Source: an uncultured Eubacteriales bacterium (GTDB lineage Bacteria > Bacillota > Clostridia > Oscillospirales > Oscillospiraceae). Taken from it: 9,862 nt of DNA. A program made the translations under genes and the position numbers. The stretch is from assembly GCA_900544295.1 (NCBI GenBank), contig UQUO01000064.1, forward strand, positions 1 to 9,862, read 5' to 3'. Below the pieces are notes generated by a model. It was given only the letters and a program-made list of their open reading frames with translations, did no database searches and was not told the origin of the DNA. The first letter of the stretch is position 1; every line of letters begins with the position of its first letter. This document shows positions 1-5,649 of the stretch, piece by piece.

Positions 1-114
1 AAGCGTTTTTCTTTGGGGCTCCACCCCGTTTCTTTGGGCAAGACCAAAGAAATGGGGTGGAACAGGCAGCACCAACGTAAAGATACGCAGGGCAAAACGG
101 CGAGTTCCTCCAAC
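1..114. repeat. Left copy of a long terminal inverted repeat
   Basis: Bases 1-61 match the reverse complement of 9802-9862 at 59 of 61 positions by eye; the two differences are adjacent, at bases 6-7. Similarity continues inward, more diverged and with small indels, to about base 114 (partner about 9750); shared blocks include AACGTAAAGA and CGGCGAGTTCC. The repeat encloses a 17-bp hairpin (listed separately). No transposase, integrase or target-site duplication is visible, and the DNA between the copies is housekeeping. I therefore read it as a dispersed intergenic repeat (REP or MITE-like) present in two opposed copies, not as the ends of a transposon. The copies may extend past the window. 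Confidence 0.85.
21..60. repeat. REP-like hairpin in left repeat
   Basis: An imperfect palindrome: arm 21-37 (CCACCCCGTTTCTTTGG) pairs with arm 44-60 (CCAAAGAAATGGGGTGG) over 17 bp, with one position that is G.U in RNA, around the six-base loop GCAAGA. The word TTTCTTTGG occurs at 9-17 as well as inside the arm. No proper U-tract follows on either strand, so it is not a standard terminator. It could still form a stable 3' structure on the serS transcript, which would read into it from the right. Confidence 0.8.
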
Positions 115-181
115 CCCACCCCCCCCGCCCCCACAGGAGGGCAGCGGCAAACGCGCGTTTCCTCGTGACCTCCGCCGCGCC

Positions 182-1486
182 TTACTTCTTCGGCACCAGC
201 TTTTCCTTCCCGCCCATATACGGCCTCAGCACCTCGGGAATGTCCACAGTGCCGTCGGCGTTCAGATTGTTCTCAAGGAACGCAATGAGCATCCTCGGCG
301 GGGCGACGCAGGTGTTGTTCAGCGTGTGCGCCAGATACAGCTTCCCGTCCTCGCCGCGGACGCGGATCTTCAGCCGCCGCGCCTGAGCGTCGCCGAGATT
401 CGAGCAGCTGCATACCTCGAAATACTTCCCCTGCCTCGGGCTCCAGGCCTCAATGTCGCAGCTCTTTACCTTGAGGTCCGCCAGGTCCCCGGAGCAGCAC
501 TCCAGCTGACGCACCGGGATGTCCAGGCTCCGGAACAGGTCCACAGAGTTGCGCCAGAGCTTCTCGTACCACTCCATGCTCTCCTCCGGACGGCAGAGGA
601 CTATCATCTCCTGCTTCTCAAACTGGTGGATGCGGTATATGCCGCGCTCCTCCAGGCCGTGCGCGCCCTTCTCCTTGCGGAAACAGGGCGAATAGCTCGT
701 CAGCGTCAGCGGCAGCTCGCCCTCCGGGATGATCTGGTCGATGTAGCGCCCTATCATCGAGTGCTCCGAGGTGCCGATGAGATAGAGGTCCTCGCCCTCT
801 ATCTTGTACATCATCGCGTCCATCTCGGGGAAGGACATGACCCCCTCCACCACGTTGCCGTGTATCATGAAGGGCGGGATCACATAGGTGAAGCCCCGGT
901 CTATCATGAAGTCCCTCGCGTAGGCCAGCACAGCCTCGTGCAGGCGCGCAATGTCGCCTACCAAATAATAGAAGCCGTTGCCCGAGACCCGCCGCGCCGC
1001 ATCCAGGTCTATGCCCCCGAAACTCTCCATTATATCGGTGTGGTAGGGAATGTCAAACTCAGGAGCTTTGGCCTCTCCAAAGCGCTGCACTTCCACATTA
1101 TGGGAATCATCCGGCCCAATGGGCACGCTGTCGTCTATCATCTGCGGGATGCGGAGCATGACGGAGCGCAGCTTCTCCTCAAGCTCGCCCTCCTGGGCTT
1201 CAAGCGCGGCAAGGCGCTCGGCGTCGGCCTTGACCTGCGCCTTGACTGCCTCGGCCTCTGCCAGCTTGGAGGGGTCCTTCTTCGCCTGGCCCATGAGCAT
1301 GCCCACCTGCTTGGAGAGGGCGTTGCGGGCTGCGCGCAGCTCGTTGGCCTCGGTGATGGCCGCACGCAGGCGCGCGTCGTAGTCGATCGCCTCGTCAACC
1401 AGCGGCAGCTTGGCGTCCTGAAACTTCTTGCGTATGTTCTCGCGCACGGCCTCCGGGTTCTCGCGCACAAATTTGATGTCCAGCAT
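182..1486 (-). CDS. serS: Seryl-tRNA synthetase
   Basis: Cytoplasmic class II aminoacyl-tRNA synthetase that charges tRNA-Ser (and tRNA-Sec if present) with serine using ATP. At 434 aa it is full length. Residues about 1-110 are the charged N-terminal domain that forms the antiparallel coiled-coil tRNA-binding arm. The catalytic core follows: serine-binding TSE at 239-241, motif 2 from FRKEKGAHG to HQF at about 269-289, DIEAW at 344-348, CSCSNLGDAQARR at 359-371, and motif 3 with HTLNN, R398 and FLEN at 387-406. Several motifs look more archaeal or eukaryotic than standard bacterial (see findings), but the methanogen-type zinc-binding insertion is not apparent. It starts at ATG 1486, 6 nt after the parB stop; its ribosome binding site GAGGGG is formed by the last parB codons. 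No T-box leader precedes it, so it is probably expressed from the parA promoter. Confidence 0.97.
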   Translation of the reverse strand: MLDIKFVRENPEAVRENIRKKFQDAKLPLVDEAIDYDARLRAAITEANELRAARNALSKQVGMLMGQAKKDPSKLAEAEAVKAQVKADAERLAALEAQEGELEEKLRSVMLRIPQMIDDSVPIGPDDSHNVEVQRFGEAKAPEFDIPYHTDIMESFGGIDLDAARRVSGNGFYYLVGDIARLHEAVLAYARDFMIDRGFTYVIPPFMIHGNVVEGVMSFPEMDAMMYKIEGEDLYLIGTSEHSMIGRYIDQIIPEGELPLTLTSYSPCFRKEKGAHGLEERGIYRIHQFEKQEMIVLCRPEESMEWYEKLWRNSVDLFRSLDIPVRQLECCSGDLADLKVKSCDIEAWSPRQGKYFEVCSCSNLGDAQARRLKIRVRGEDGKLYLAHTLNNTCVAPPRMLIAFLENNLNADGTVDIPEVLRPYMGGKEKLVPKK

Positions 1487-1492
1487 GTCTTT

Positions 1493-2371
1493 TTACCCCT
1501 CTATTTCTTTATTCAGGCCCTCCAGGGCCTCGATTAGTCTCTCACGGTCGTCCGCACCGTAGTATTCGAGCACGATGCGGCCCTTTTTGCCCGTCTCGGT
1601 CAGCAGTACGCGGCGGCCGAGCGCGCGCTCCAGCCTGCGCGTCACCTCGGCGGCGTAGTCCACGCGGATGCCCCCCTCGGGCGCGGGCTTCGGCGGACGT
1701 GAGAGGCGCTTCGCCAGCTCCTCTGTGCGGCGGACGGAGAGGCCGTTCTTTATGACCTGCCGCGCCGCGTCGATTTGCAGCTCCTCCGGCTTTATAGGCA
1801 CCAGCGCGCGTGCGTGGCCCGCCGAGAGCAGCCCCTGCTCCACAAATTGCAGCACCTCCGGCGCCAGAGAGAGCAGCCGCAGCGCGTTTGCCACCGCCGG
1901 GCGGGACTTGCCCACCCTCTGCGCCGCCTCGTCCTGCGTGAGGCCGTATTCCTCCATCAGTGTCCGATAGCCCTGCGCCTCCTCAACCGGGTTCAAATCC
2001 TCACGCTGCAGGTTCTCGACCAGGGCCAGCTCCGTAGTCAGCCGGTCGTCCGCCTCTATTATTTGGGCCGGTATCTCCGTGAGCCCCGCCAGGCGCGCGG
2101 CGCGCCAGCGCCTCTCGCCGGCGATGAGCTGATAGTAGCCGGAGGGCAGCTGCCGCACCGTCACGGGCTGTATGACCCCGTATTCCCTTATGGATTCCGC
2201 CAGCTCTGCCAGCGCCTCCTCGTCAAAGACTGACCGGGGCTGGTTGTCCCGCGGTTCGACCTTTGCGATGGGCAGCTTGCTCACGCCCTCAGGCGGCTTT
2301 TCCTCCTTTATGCTCTCCCCAAAGAGCACGTCCAGGCCCGTTCCCAGGCCCTTTTTGGCTGCCACGCTCAC
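1493..2371 (-). CDS. parB: Chromosome partitioning protein ParB (Spo0J)
   Basis: DNA-binding CTPase that loads at parS, slides along neighbouring DNA, recruits SMC/condensin and stimulates the ParA ATPase; it organises and segregates the replication origin. The 292 aa fit the chromosomal ParB family. In order: a short N-terminal tail with KGLGTGLDVLFG (7-18), the segment that in this family contacts ParA; the CTP-binding domain at about 33-125 with GERRWRA (85-91) and ENLQREDLNP (119-128); a helix-turn-helix at about 144-168 (LTQDEAAQRVGKSRPAVANA) that reads parS; and a C-terminal dimerisation domain at about 235-292. The start is a GTG (2371) overlapping the parA TGA as GTGA, behind AGGAGGGAGGA, so translation is coupled. 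A second GTG at 2365 is possible. It is followed closely by serS, not by the gidB or noc genes common elsewhere. Confidence 0.97.
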   Translation of the reverse strand: MSVAAKKGLGTGLDVLFGESIKEEKPPEGVSKLPIAKVEPRDNQPRSVFDEEALAELAESIREYGVIQPVTVRQLPSGYYQLIAGERRWRAARLAGLTEIPAQIIEADDRLTTELALVENLQREDLNPVEEAQGYRTLMEEYGLTQDEAAQRVGKSRPAVANALRLLSLAPEVLQFVEQGLLSAGHARALVPIKPEELQIDAARQVIKNGLSVRRTEELAKRLSRPPKPAPEGGIRVDYAAEVTRRLERALGRRVLLTETGKKGRIVLEYYGADDRERLIEALEGLNKEIEG

Positions 2372-3123
2372 TCCTCCCTCCTGATGAACTCGTCCGCAAG
2401 GTGCAGATAGGCCCGGCTGCCCTTGGAGATGCGGTCATATTTGATGACCGGCTCGCCGTGGCTCGGCGCCTCTGCTATGCGCACATTGCGCGGTATGCGC
2501 GTCTTGTAGACGCTGCTTCCAAAGAATTTCTCGACCTCCGCCGCGACCTGCTCTGAAAAGTTCGTCCGCCCGTCGTACATCGTCAGCACGATGCCCTGTA
2601 TCTCCAGCTCTGGGTTCAGGCGCTTCTTTGTCAGTTTGATCGTCGTCATGAGGTCTGCTATGCCCTCAAGAGCGTAATACTCGCACTGGACGGGTATCAG
2701 CACGCTGTCCGCCGCCGCAAGGGCGTTTACGGTCAGCAGCTCCAGTGAGGGCGGGCAGTCGATGAATATGTAGTCGTAGTTGTCCCTCAGCCCAAGCAGC
2801 CGCGTCTTCAGTACGTACTCGCGGTTGGCCATGTCCACAAGCTCAACGCTCGCGCCTGAGAGCTCCTTGTTCGAGGGCAGAACGTCCCCAAATGGCGTTT
2901 TTACTACGCAGTCCTCCGCGTCTGCCCCGCGTACCAGCAGGTCATAGACGTTCGGCGCCTGCTCCTTGGAGACGCCCATGCCGGATGTGCTGTTGCCCTG
3001 AGGGTCGCAGTCTGCAAGCAGTACCTTTCGGTTCCGCTTCGCCAGGGCCGCGCAGAGGTTCACGCAGCTCGTGGTTTTTCCGACGCCGCCCTTTTGGTTC
3101 GCAACAGCTATTATCTTGCCCAT
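2368..3123 (-). CDS. parA: Chromosome partitioning ATPase ParA (Soj)
   Basis: Deviant Walker-type ATPase of the ParA/MinD superfamily. It binds DNA non-specifically when ATP-bound, is triggered to hydrolyse ATP by ParB, and moves ParB-parS complexes; in Bacillus, Soj also regulates DnaA. From ATG 3123 it is 251 aa, a normal length. The deviant Walker A is KGGVGKTT (11-18), the A' segment is DCDPQGN (38-44), and Walker B is YIFIDCPPS (118-126). The start is chosen because MGKIIAVANQKGG is the usual family N-terminus and GAGGG lies 6 nt upstream. ATG 3129 (two residues longer) is an alternative. The still longer frame to 3177 is rejected because it would contain the promoter -10 and -35 elements. 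It heads the parA-parB-serS operon; two parS sites lie immediately upstream. Confidence 0.96.
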   Translation of the reverse strand: MGKIIAVANQKGGVGKTTSCVNLCAALAKRNRKVLLADCDPQGNSTSGMGVSKEQAPNVYDLLVRGADAEDCVVKTPFGDVLPSNKELSGASVELVDMANREYVLKTRLLGLRDNYDYIFIDCPPSLELLTVNALAAADSVLIPVQCEYYALEGIADLMTTIKLTKKRLNPELEIQGIVLTMYDGRTNFSEQVAAEVEKFFGSSVYKTRIPRNVRIAEAPSHGEPVIKYDRISKGSRAYLHLADEFIRREE

Positions 3124-3148
3124 GTCCATCCCTCTTTTCCTGTCTGAG

Positions 3149-3177
3149 ATTATAGCAGTTTCACGCGGGCAATTCAA
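3149..3177 (-). promoter_or_regulatory. Promoter of the parA-parB-serS operon
   Basis: On the minus strand TTGAAT (3177-3172) is followed after exactly 17 bp by a perfect TATAAT (3154-3149), a strong sigma-A-type match. The predicted start near 3142 leaves a leader of about 18 nt before ATG 3123. A parS site begins 2 bp upstream of the -35, and a parS half-site sits in the spacer, so ParB binding could affect transcription. The promoter is seen in the sequence; the regulation is inferred. Confidence 0.8.
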
Positions 3178-3179
3178 TA

Positions 3180-3195
3180 TGTTTCACGTGAAACG
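3180..3195. promoter_or_regulatory. parS: parS site 1 (ParB/Spo0J loading site)
   Basis: TGTTTCACGTGAAACG matches the 16-bp firmicute parS consensus TGTTTCACGTGAAACA at 15 of 16 positions; only the last base differs. It lies between parA and gpr, two bases from the parA -35 element. ParB (encoded next door) should load here. Confidence 0.95.
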
Positions 3196-3208
3196 GCGCG
3201 CTTCGTCC

Positions 3209-3224
3209 TGTTTCACGTGAAACA
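3209..3224. promoter_or_regulatory. parS: parS site 2, perfect consensus
   Basis: TGTTTCACGTGAAACA is a perfect 16-bp palindromic parS. Its centre is 29 bp from the centre of site 1. It ends 6 bp before the gpr stop codon, so both parS sites occupy the short gpr-parA spacer. In Firmicutes such sites cluster around the replication origin, suggesting that this locus is origin-proximal. Confidence 0.97.
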
Positions 3225-3230
3225 TGCGCC

Positions 3231-4079
3231 TCAGGATTTCAGCATATCCACATCAGCGACGCTCAAACCGTCGTGCAGGGCGAGATTTATGCCGTAACCT
3301 ATGAGCTTTGCCACGTCGCGCACGGAGGCGTCTATATCTCGCGGTGTGACGAACATACCGGCGGCATCGGGGGAATCGGAAAAGGCGGAGGCGTCCACCA
3401 CGGTAGGCACGCCCATGGCCACGACGGGCAGGCCCAGGCTCTCGCGGTTGACGGCGGCGCGGTCATTGCCAACGCCGGAGCCGGGGACGATACCGGCGTC
3501 CGTGAGCTGGACAGTGCGGCAGAGGCGGCCGAGAGAGGCTGAGGCGAGGGCGTCCACGGCGATGAGCCGGGACGGGCTGGCGGCGCGGCAGGCAGAGCGG
3601 AGCAGTTCTGCGGATTCGATGCCTGTTGCGCCAAGCACGCCGGGTTTGACGGCGCTGACGGTTGTAAATGCGGCAAAGTCCTCGGGCATACCGCGTTTGA
3701 GGTGGCGGGTGGCTATGACGGAGTTGACGGCGAGGGGGCCGACAGCGTCGGGGGTCATTTCGTCGTTCCCGAGGCCGGCGACGAGGGTGCCGGAGCCATT
3801 ATCGGGCGGGAGAAGGCCGCGCAGCAGTTCGGCCAGGAGTTCTGCGGCGTCCTCGAAGCACTCGCTGTCGCGGCTCATAAGAGGTTCCAGGTCGAGGGTG
3901 ATATAGCGCCCGACGGGTTTACATAACGCCTTTTCGCCTTCGCGGTCAAGGATCTCGACGGTAGTGACCTCAAAGCCGCGGCGGGTCTCGGAGGAGGCGC
4001 GGACGCCTTTGAGGCTGCCGGCGCCCTCGGTAAGCTCGCGCTGTTCTGCGGCCAGGTCGGTACGAAAACGCTTGTACAT
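3231..4079 (-). CDS. gpr: Spore germination endopeptidase GPR
   Basis: Aspartate-type protease (family M63/A25) stored in the spore core; on germination it cleaves the DNA-protecting alpha/beta small acid-soluble proteins and frees amino acids. Family blocks are clear: RTDLA (6-10), GLGNDEMTPDAVGP (102-115), KPGVLGATGIES (145-156), VDALAS (175-180), DAGIVPGSGVGNDR (194-207) and GVPTVVDA (223-230). D111 and D176 align with the two essential aspartates of Bacillus GPR. From ATG 4079 it is 282 aa, much shorter than the Bacillus enzyme (about 370), with few residues before RTDLA, so the autoprocessed propeptide would be very short. The start is favoured by the family-like MYKRFRTDLA and by GAGGTG 10 nt upstream; the longer frame to 4145 adds an unlike tail that runs through the candidate promoter. 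It diverges from rpsT. Confidence 0.95.
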   Translation of the reverse strand: MYKRFRTDLAAEQRELTEGAGSLKGVRASSETRRGFEVTTVEILDREGEKALCKPVGRYITLDLEPLMSRDSECFEDAAELLAELLRGLLPPDNGSGTLVAGLGNDEMTPDAVGPLAVNSVIATRHLKRGMPEDFAAFTTVSAVKPGVLGATGIESAELLRSACRAASPSRLIAVDALASASLGRLCRTVQLTDAGIVPGSGVGNDRAAVNRESLGLPVVAMGVPTVVDASAFSDSPDAAGMFVTPRDIDASVRDVAKLIGYGINLALHDGLSVADVDMLKS

Positions 4080-4114
4080 GGGTATTTGGCACCTCGCTAA
4101 TACAAGATGCTGTA

Positions 4115-4144
4115 TAGTCTCCGCAAAGCGGGGTCGGCTATGCA
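4115..4144 (-). promoter_or_regulatory. Candidate sigma-G/sigma-F promoter of gpr
   Basis: On the minus strand TGCATA (4144-4139) fits the -35 of forespore sigma factors (TGMATA). After 17 bp, GAGACTA (4121-4115) matches 5 of 7 positions of the sigma-G -10 CATACTA. In Bacillus gpr is read by sigma-F and sigma-G in the forespore, so the element is in the expected place, about 35 bp before the gpr start. The -10 match is imperfect. Confidence 0.5.
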
Positions 4145-4173
4145 AAGTTTTGGCCCAAAATTATAAAAAAGCC

Positions 4174-4202
4174 TTGATTTTTGCCGCGCCGAATGGTAAA
4201 AT
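4174..4202 (+). promoter_or_regulatory. rpsT promoter
   Basis: TTGATT (4174-4179), a 17-bp spacer and TAAAAT (4197-4202), with a TGG extended -10 element directly before it (4194-4196). The predicted start near 4209 gives a leader of about 49 nt before the rpsT ATG. It is a good housekeeping promoter, as expected for a ribosomal protein. Confidence 0.75.
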
Positions 4203-4257
4203 AACAATCCGCGGGCGAGCAGCCTGCGCAGATTTATAGGAGGAGGTGGCAAACGGA

Positions 4258-4521
4258 ATGCCCAATATCAAGTCCGCAATGAAGCGCGACGCGAAGTCCA
4301 AGCTGGAGAACGCGCGCAACAAGGCGCAGAAGACGGCGCTGAAGACTGTCATTAAGAAATTCGACGCGGCGGTTGCCGAGGGCAACATGGAGGCGGCTGC
4401 CGGTACCTATAAAGTTGCTGTGAAGTCTGTCGATCGTGCCGCGGCGCGGGGTCTCATCCACAAGAACAATGCGGCCCACAAGAAGAGCGCGATGTCCGTC
4501 AAGCTCAACGCCATGGAGTAA
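4258..4521 (+). CDS. rpsT: 30S ribosomal protein S20
   Basis: Small primary 16S rRNA-binding protein of the 30S subunit, a three-helix bundle assembled early. The 87 residues are lysine- and alanine-rich and start MPNIKSAMKRDAKSK; the conserved C-terminal block GLIHKNNAAHKKSAMSV is present, and the length is normal. ATG 4258 is chosen because GGAGGTGG (4242-4249), a near-complete anti-16S match, ends 8 nt upstream. The in-frame GTG at 4246 lies inside that ribosome binding site and is rejected. It is monocistronic, with its own promoter and a strong terminator. The neighbouring divergent gpr is a conserved firmicute arrangement. Confidence 0.97.
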   Translation: MPNIKSAMKRDAKSKLENARNKAQKTALKTVIKKFDAAVAEGNMEAAAGTYKVAVKSVDRAAARGLIHKNNAAHKKSAMSVKLNAME

Positions 4522-4528
4522 GGCTAAT

Positions 4529-4570
4529 AAAGCGACCCCCGCGCACAAGCTGCGCGGGGGTCGCTTTTCT
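4529..4570 (+). terminator. rpsT terminator
   Basis: A perfect 17-bp stem (4529-4545 with 4551-4567), GC-rich in the middle, around the 5-nt loop CAAGC, and closing with CGCTTTTCT. It begins 7 nt after the rpsT stop. On the minus strand the same hairpin is followed by TTTATTAG, so it may also stop transcripts coming from psuG. Confidence 0.92.
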
Positions 4571-4584
4571 ATGGTCAAGAGATG

Positions 4585-4627
4585 AAAGATTTTGCCCCGC
4601 TTTTTTACAGAGCGGGGCAAAAACTTT
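4585..4627. other. Hairpin between rpsT and psuG 3' ends
   Basis: Arms 4585-4601 and 4611-4627 pair over 17 bp with a single A.A mismatch; the core is GCCCCGCT/AGCGGGGC and the loop is TTTTTACAG. In both orientations the T-run is on the 5' side of the stem and the A-run on the 3' side, so it lacks a true terminator U-tract. It sits where psuG transcripts end and may act together with the rpsT terminator hairpin or protect 3' ends. Confidence 0.55.
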
Positions 4628-4658
4628 TAAACTTAAGCCGCCGCAGGGCGGGGGAAGC

Positions 4659-5567
4659 TCATTTCGCGTACTCAACGGCGATCTGGGCCGCGACGCGGGC
4701 GTTGTTCAGAGCCAGGGAGACGTTCGACTTGAAGCTCTCGCCGCCCGTCAGCTCCTTGACCTTCGCCAGCAGGAAGGGCGTGATGTCCTTGCCGTGTACC
4801 CCCGCGGCGTCCGCGGCCGCCAGGGCCGTGCCGATGACGCCCTCCATGTACCCAAAGTCCAGGCCGTCCTCCTCGGAGATCGGGTTTGCTATCAGCACGC
4901 CGCCCTCGAGGCCGAGCGCCCACTTAGCCTTCAGGATGGCCGCGATCTCCGCCGCGTCCTTCGCCGCGTAATCCAGCCGGTGGCCGCTCCGGCGGCAGTA
5001 GAAGGCCGGGAACTCCTCCGTCCCCACGCCGATGACCGGCACGCCCATCGTCTCAAGATACTCCAGCGTGCGGCCGATGTCCAGGATCTGCTTTGCACCC
5101 GCGCAGACGACCGCCACCGACGTGTGCGCCAGCTCCTGCAGGTCCGCCGAGATGTCCATCGTCACCTCGCCGTGCCTGTGCACGCCGCCGATGCCGCCCG
5201 TCGCAAACACGCGCACGCCCGCGCGCTCGGCTATCAGCATAGTCGTCGCCACCGTAGTCGCGCCGTTTCTGCCCGTCGCCAGGTACACGGGCACGTCCCG
5301 GCGGCTCACCTTGCCGACGCCCTCGGCCCGGCACATGACCTCCAGGTCCGCCTCGGACAGGCCGACCTTCAGCTTGCCGCCCATGATGGCCATGGTCGCC
5401 GGCACCGCGCCCTCGGCGCGCACCACGGCCTCCACCTTCGCGGCAAAGTCCAGGTTCTCCGGCCAGGGCATACCGTGGCTCAGGATGGTGCTCTCCAGCG
5501 CCACCACCGGCGCGCCCGCCTCCAGCGCCTCGCGTACTTCGGGCTTTATGTCGAGATATTCGTTCAT
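4659..5567 (-). CDS. psuG: Pseudouridine-5'-phosphate glycosidase
   Basis: Cytoplasmic enzyme that breaks the C-C glycosidic bond of pseudouridine 5'-phosphate to uracil and ribose 5-phosphate, the second step of pseudouridine salvage. The full-length 302-aa protein carries the family signatures ALESTILSHG (24-32), GVGKVSRRD (83-91), FATGGIGGVHR (121-131), TMDISADL (136-143) and AGAKQILDIG (156-165), ending with SNVSLALNNA. By motif alignment E25, K86, D138, K159 and N282 correspond to the E. coli active-site residues Glu31, Lys93, Asp145 (metal), Lys166 (Schiff-base lysine) and Asn289, so it should be active. The start ATG 5567 has AGGAGG 7 nt upstream. It lies 82 nt downstream of psuK on the same strand and is probably cotranscribed with it. 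Confidence 0.97.
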   Translation of the reverse strand: MNEYLDIKPEVREALEAGAPVVALESTILSHGMPWPENLDFAAKVEAVVRAEGAVPATMAIMGGKLKVGLSEADLEVMCRAEGVGKVSRRDVPVYLATGRNGATTVATTMLIAERAGVRVFATGGIGGVHRHGEVTMDISADLQELAHTSVAVVCAGAKQILDIGRTLEYLETMGVPVIGVGTEEFPAFYCRRSGHRLDYAAKDAAEIAAILKAKWALGLEGGVLIANPISEEDGLDFGYMEGVIGTALAAADAAGVHGKDITPFLLAKVKELTGGESFKSNVSLALNNARVAAQIAVEYAK

Positions 5568-5649
5568 ATTCTATCCTCCTGAATATTATTTGGCTGTTAA
5601 AAGCACCTGCTCCATCACATGGATGCGGGGGACGTCGGGACGCGCGGCT

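Noticed and set aside
149..160. 12-bp palindrome AAACGCGCGTTT after serS
   Set aside because: It is short, has no loop or T-run, and GC-rich alternation makes such palindromes common; I could not tie it to a function.
1487..1492. T-box leader for serS
   Set aside because: Only 6 nt separate parB and serS, so there is no room for a T-box, and none is visible before parA.
326..1537. Long plus-strand reading frame of 403 codons opposite serS
   Set aside because: It is the complement of a clearly conserved serS, with low-complexity composition; GC-rich DNA readily gives open antisense frames. The same applies to the long frames opposite psuG, psuK, malic enzyme and fumarase alpha.
3124..3177. 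N-terminal extension of ParA to a start at 3177
   Set aside because: It contains the -10 and -35 promoter elements and is not part of the usual ParA N-terminus; the start at 3123 (or 3129) has a ribosome binding site.
4080..4145. 22-residue N-terminal extension of GPR
   Set aside because: It does not resemble the family, overlaps the candidate forespore promoter, and MYKRFRTDLA with GAGGTG upstream is a better start.
4246..4257. GTG start four codons upstream for rpsT
   Set aside because: The GTG is part of the GGAGGTGG ribosome binding site; S20 proteins normally begin MPNIKSA or similar.
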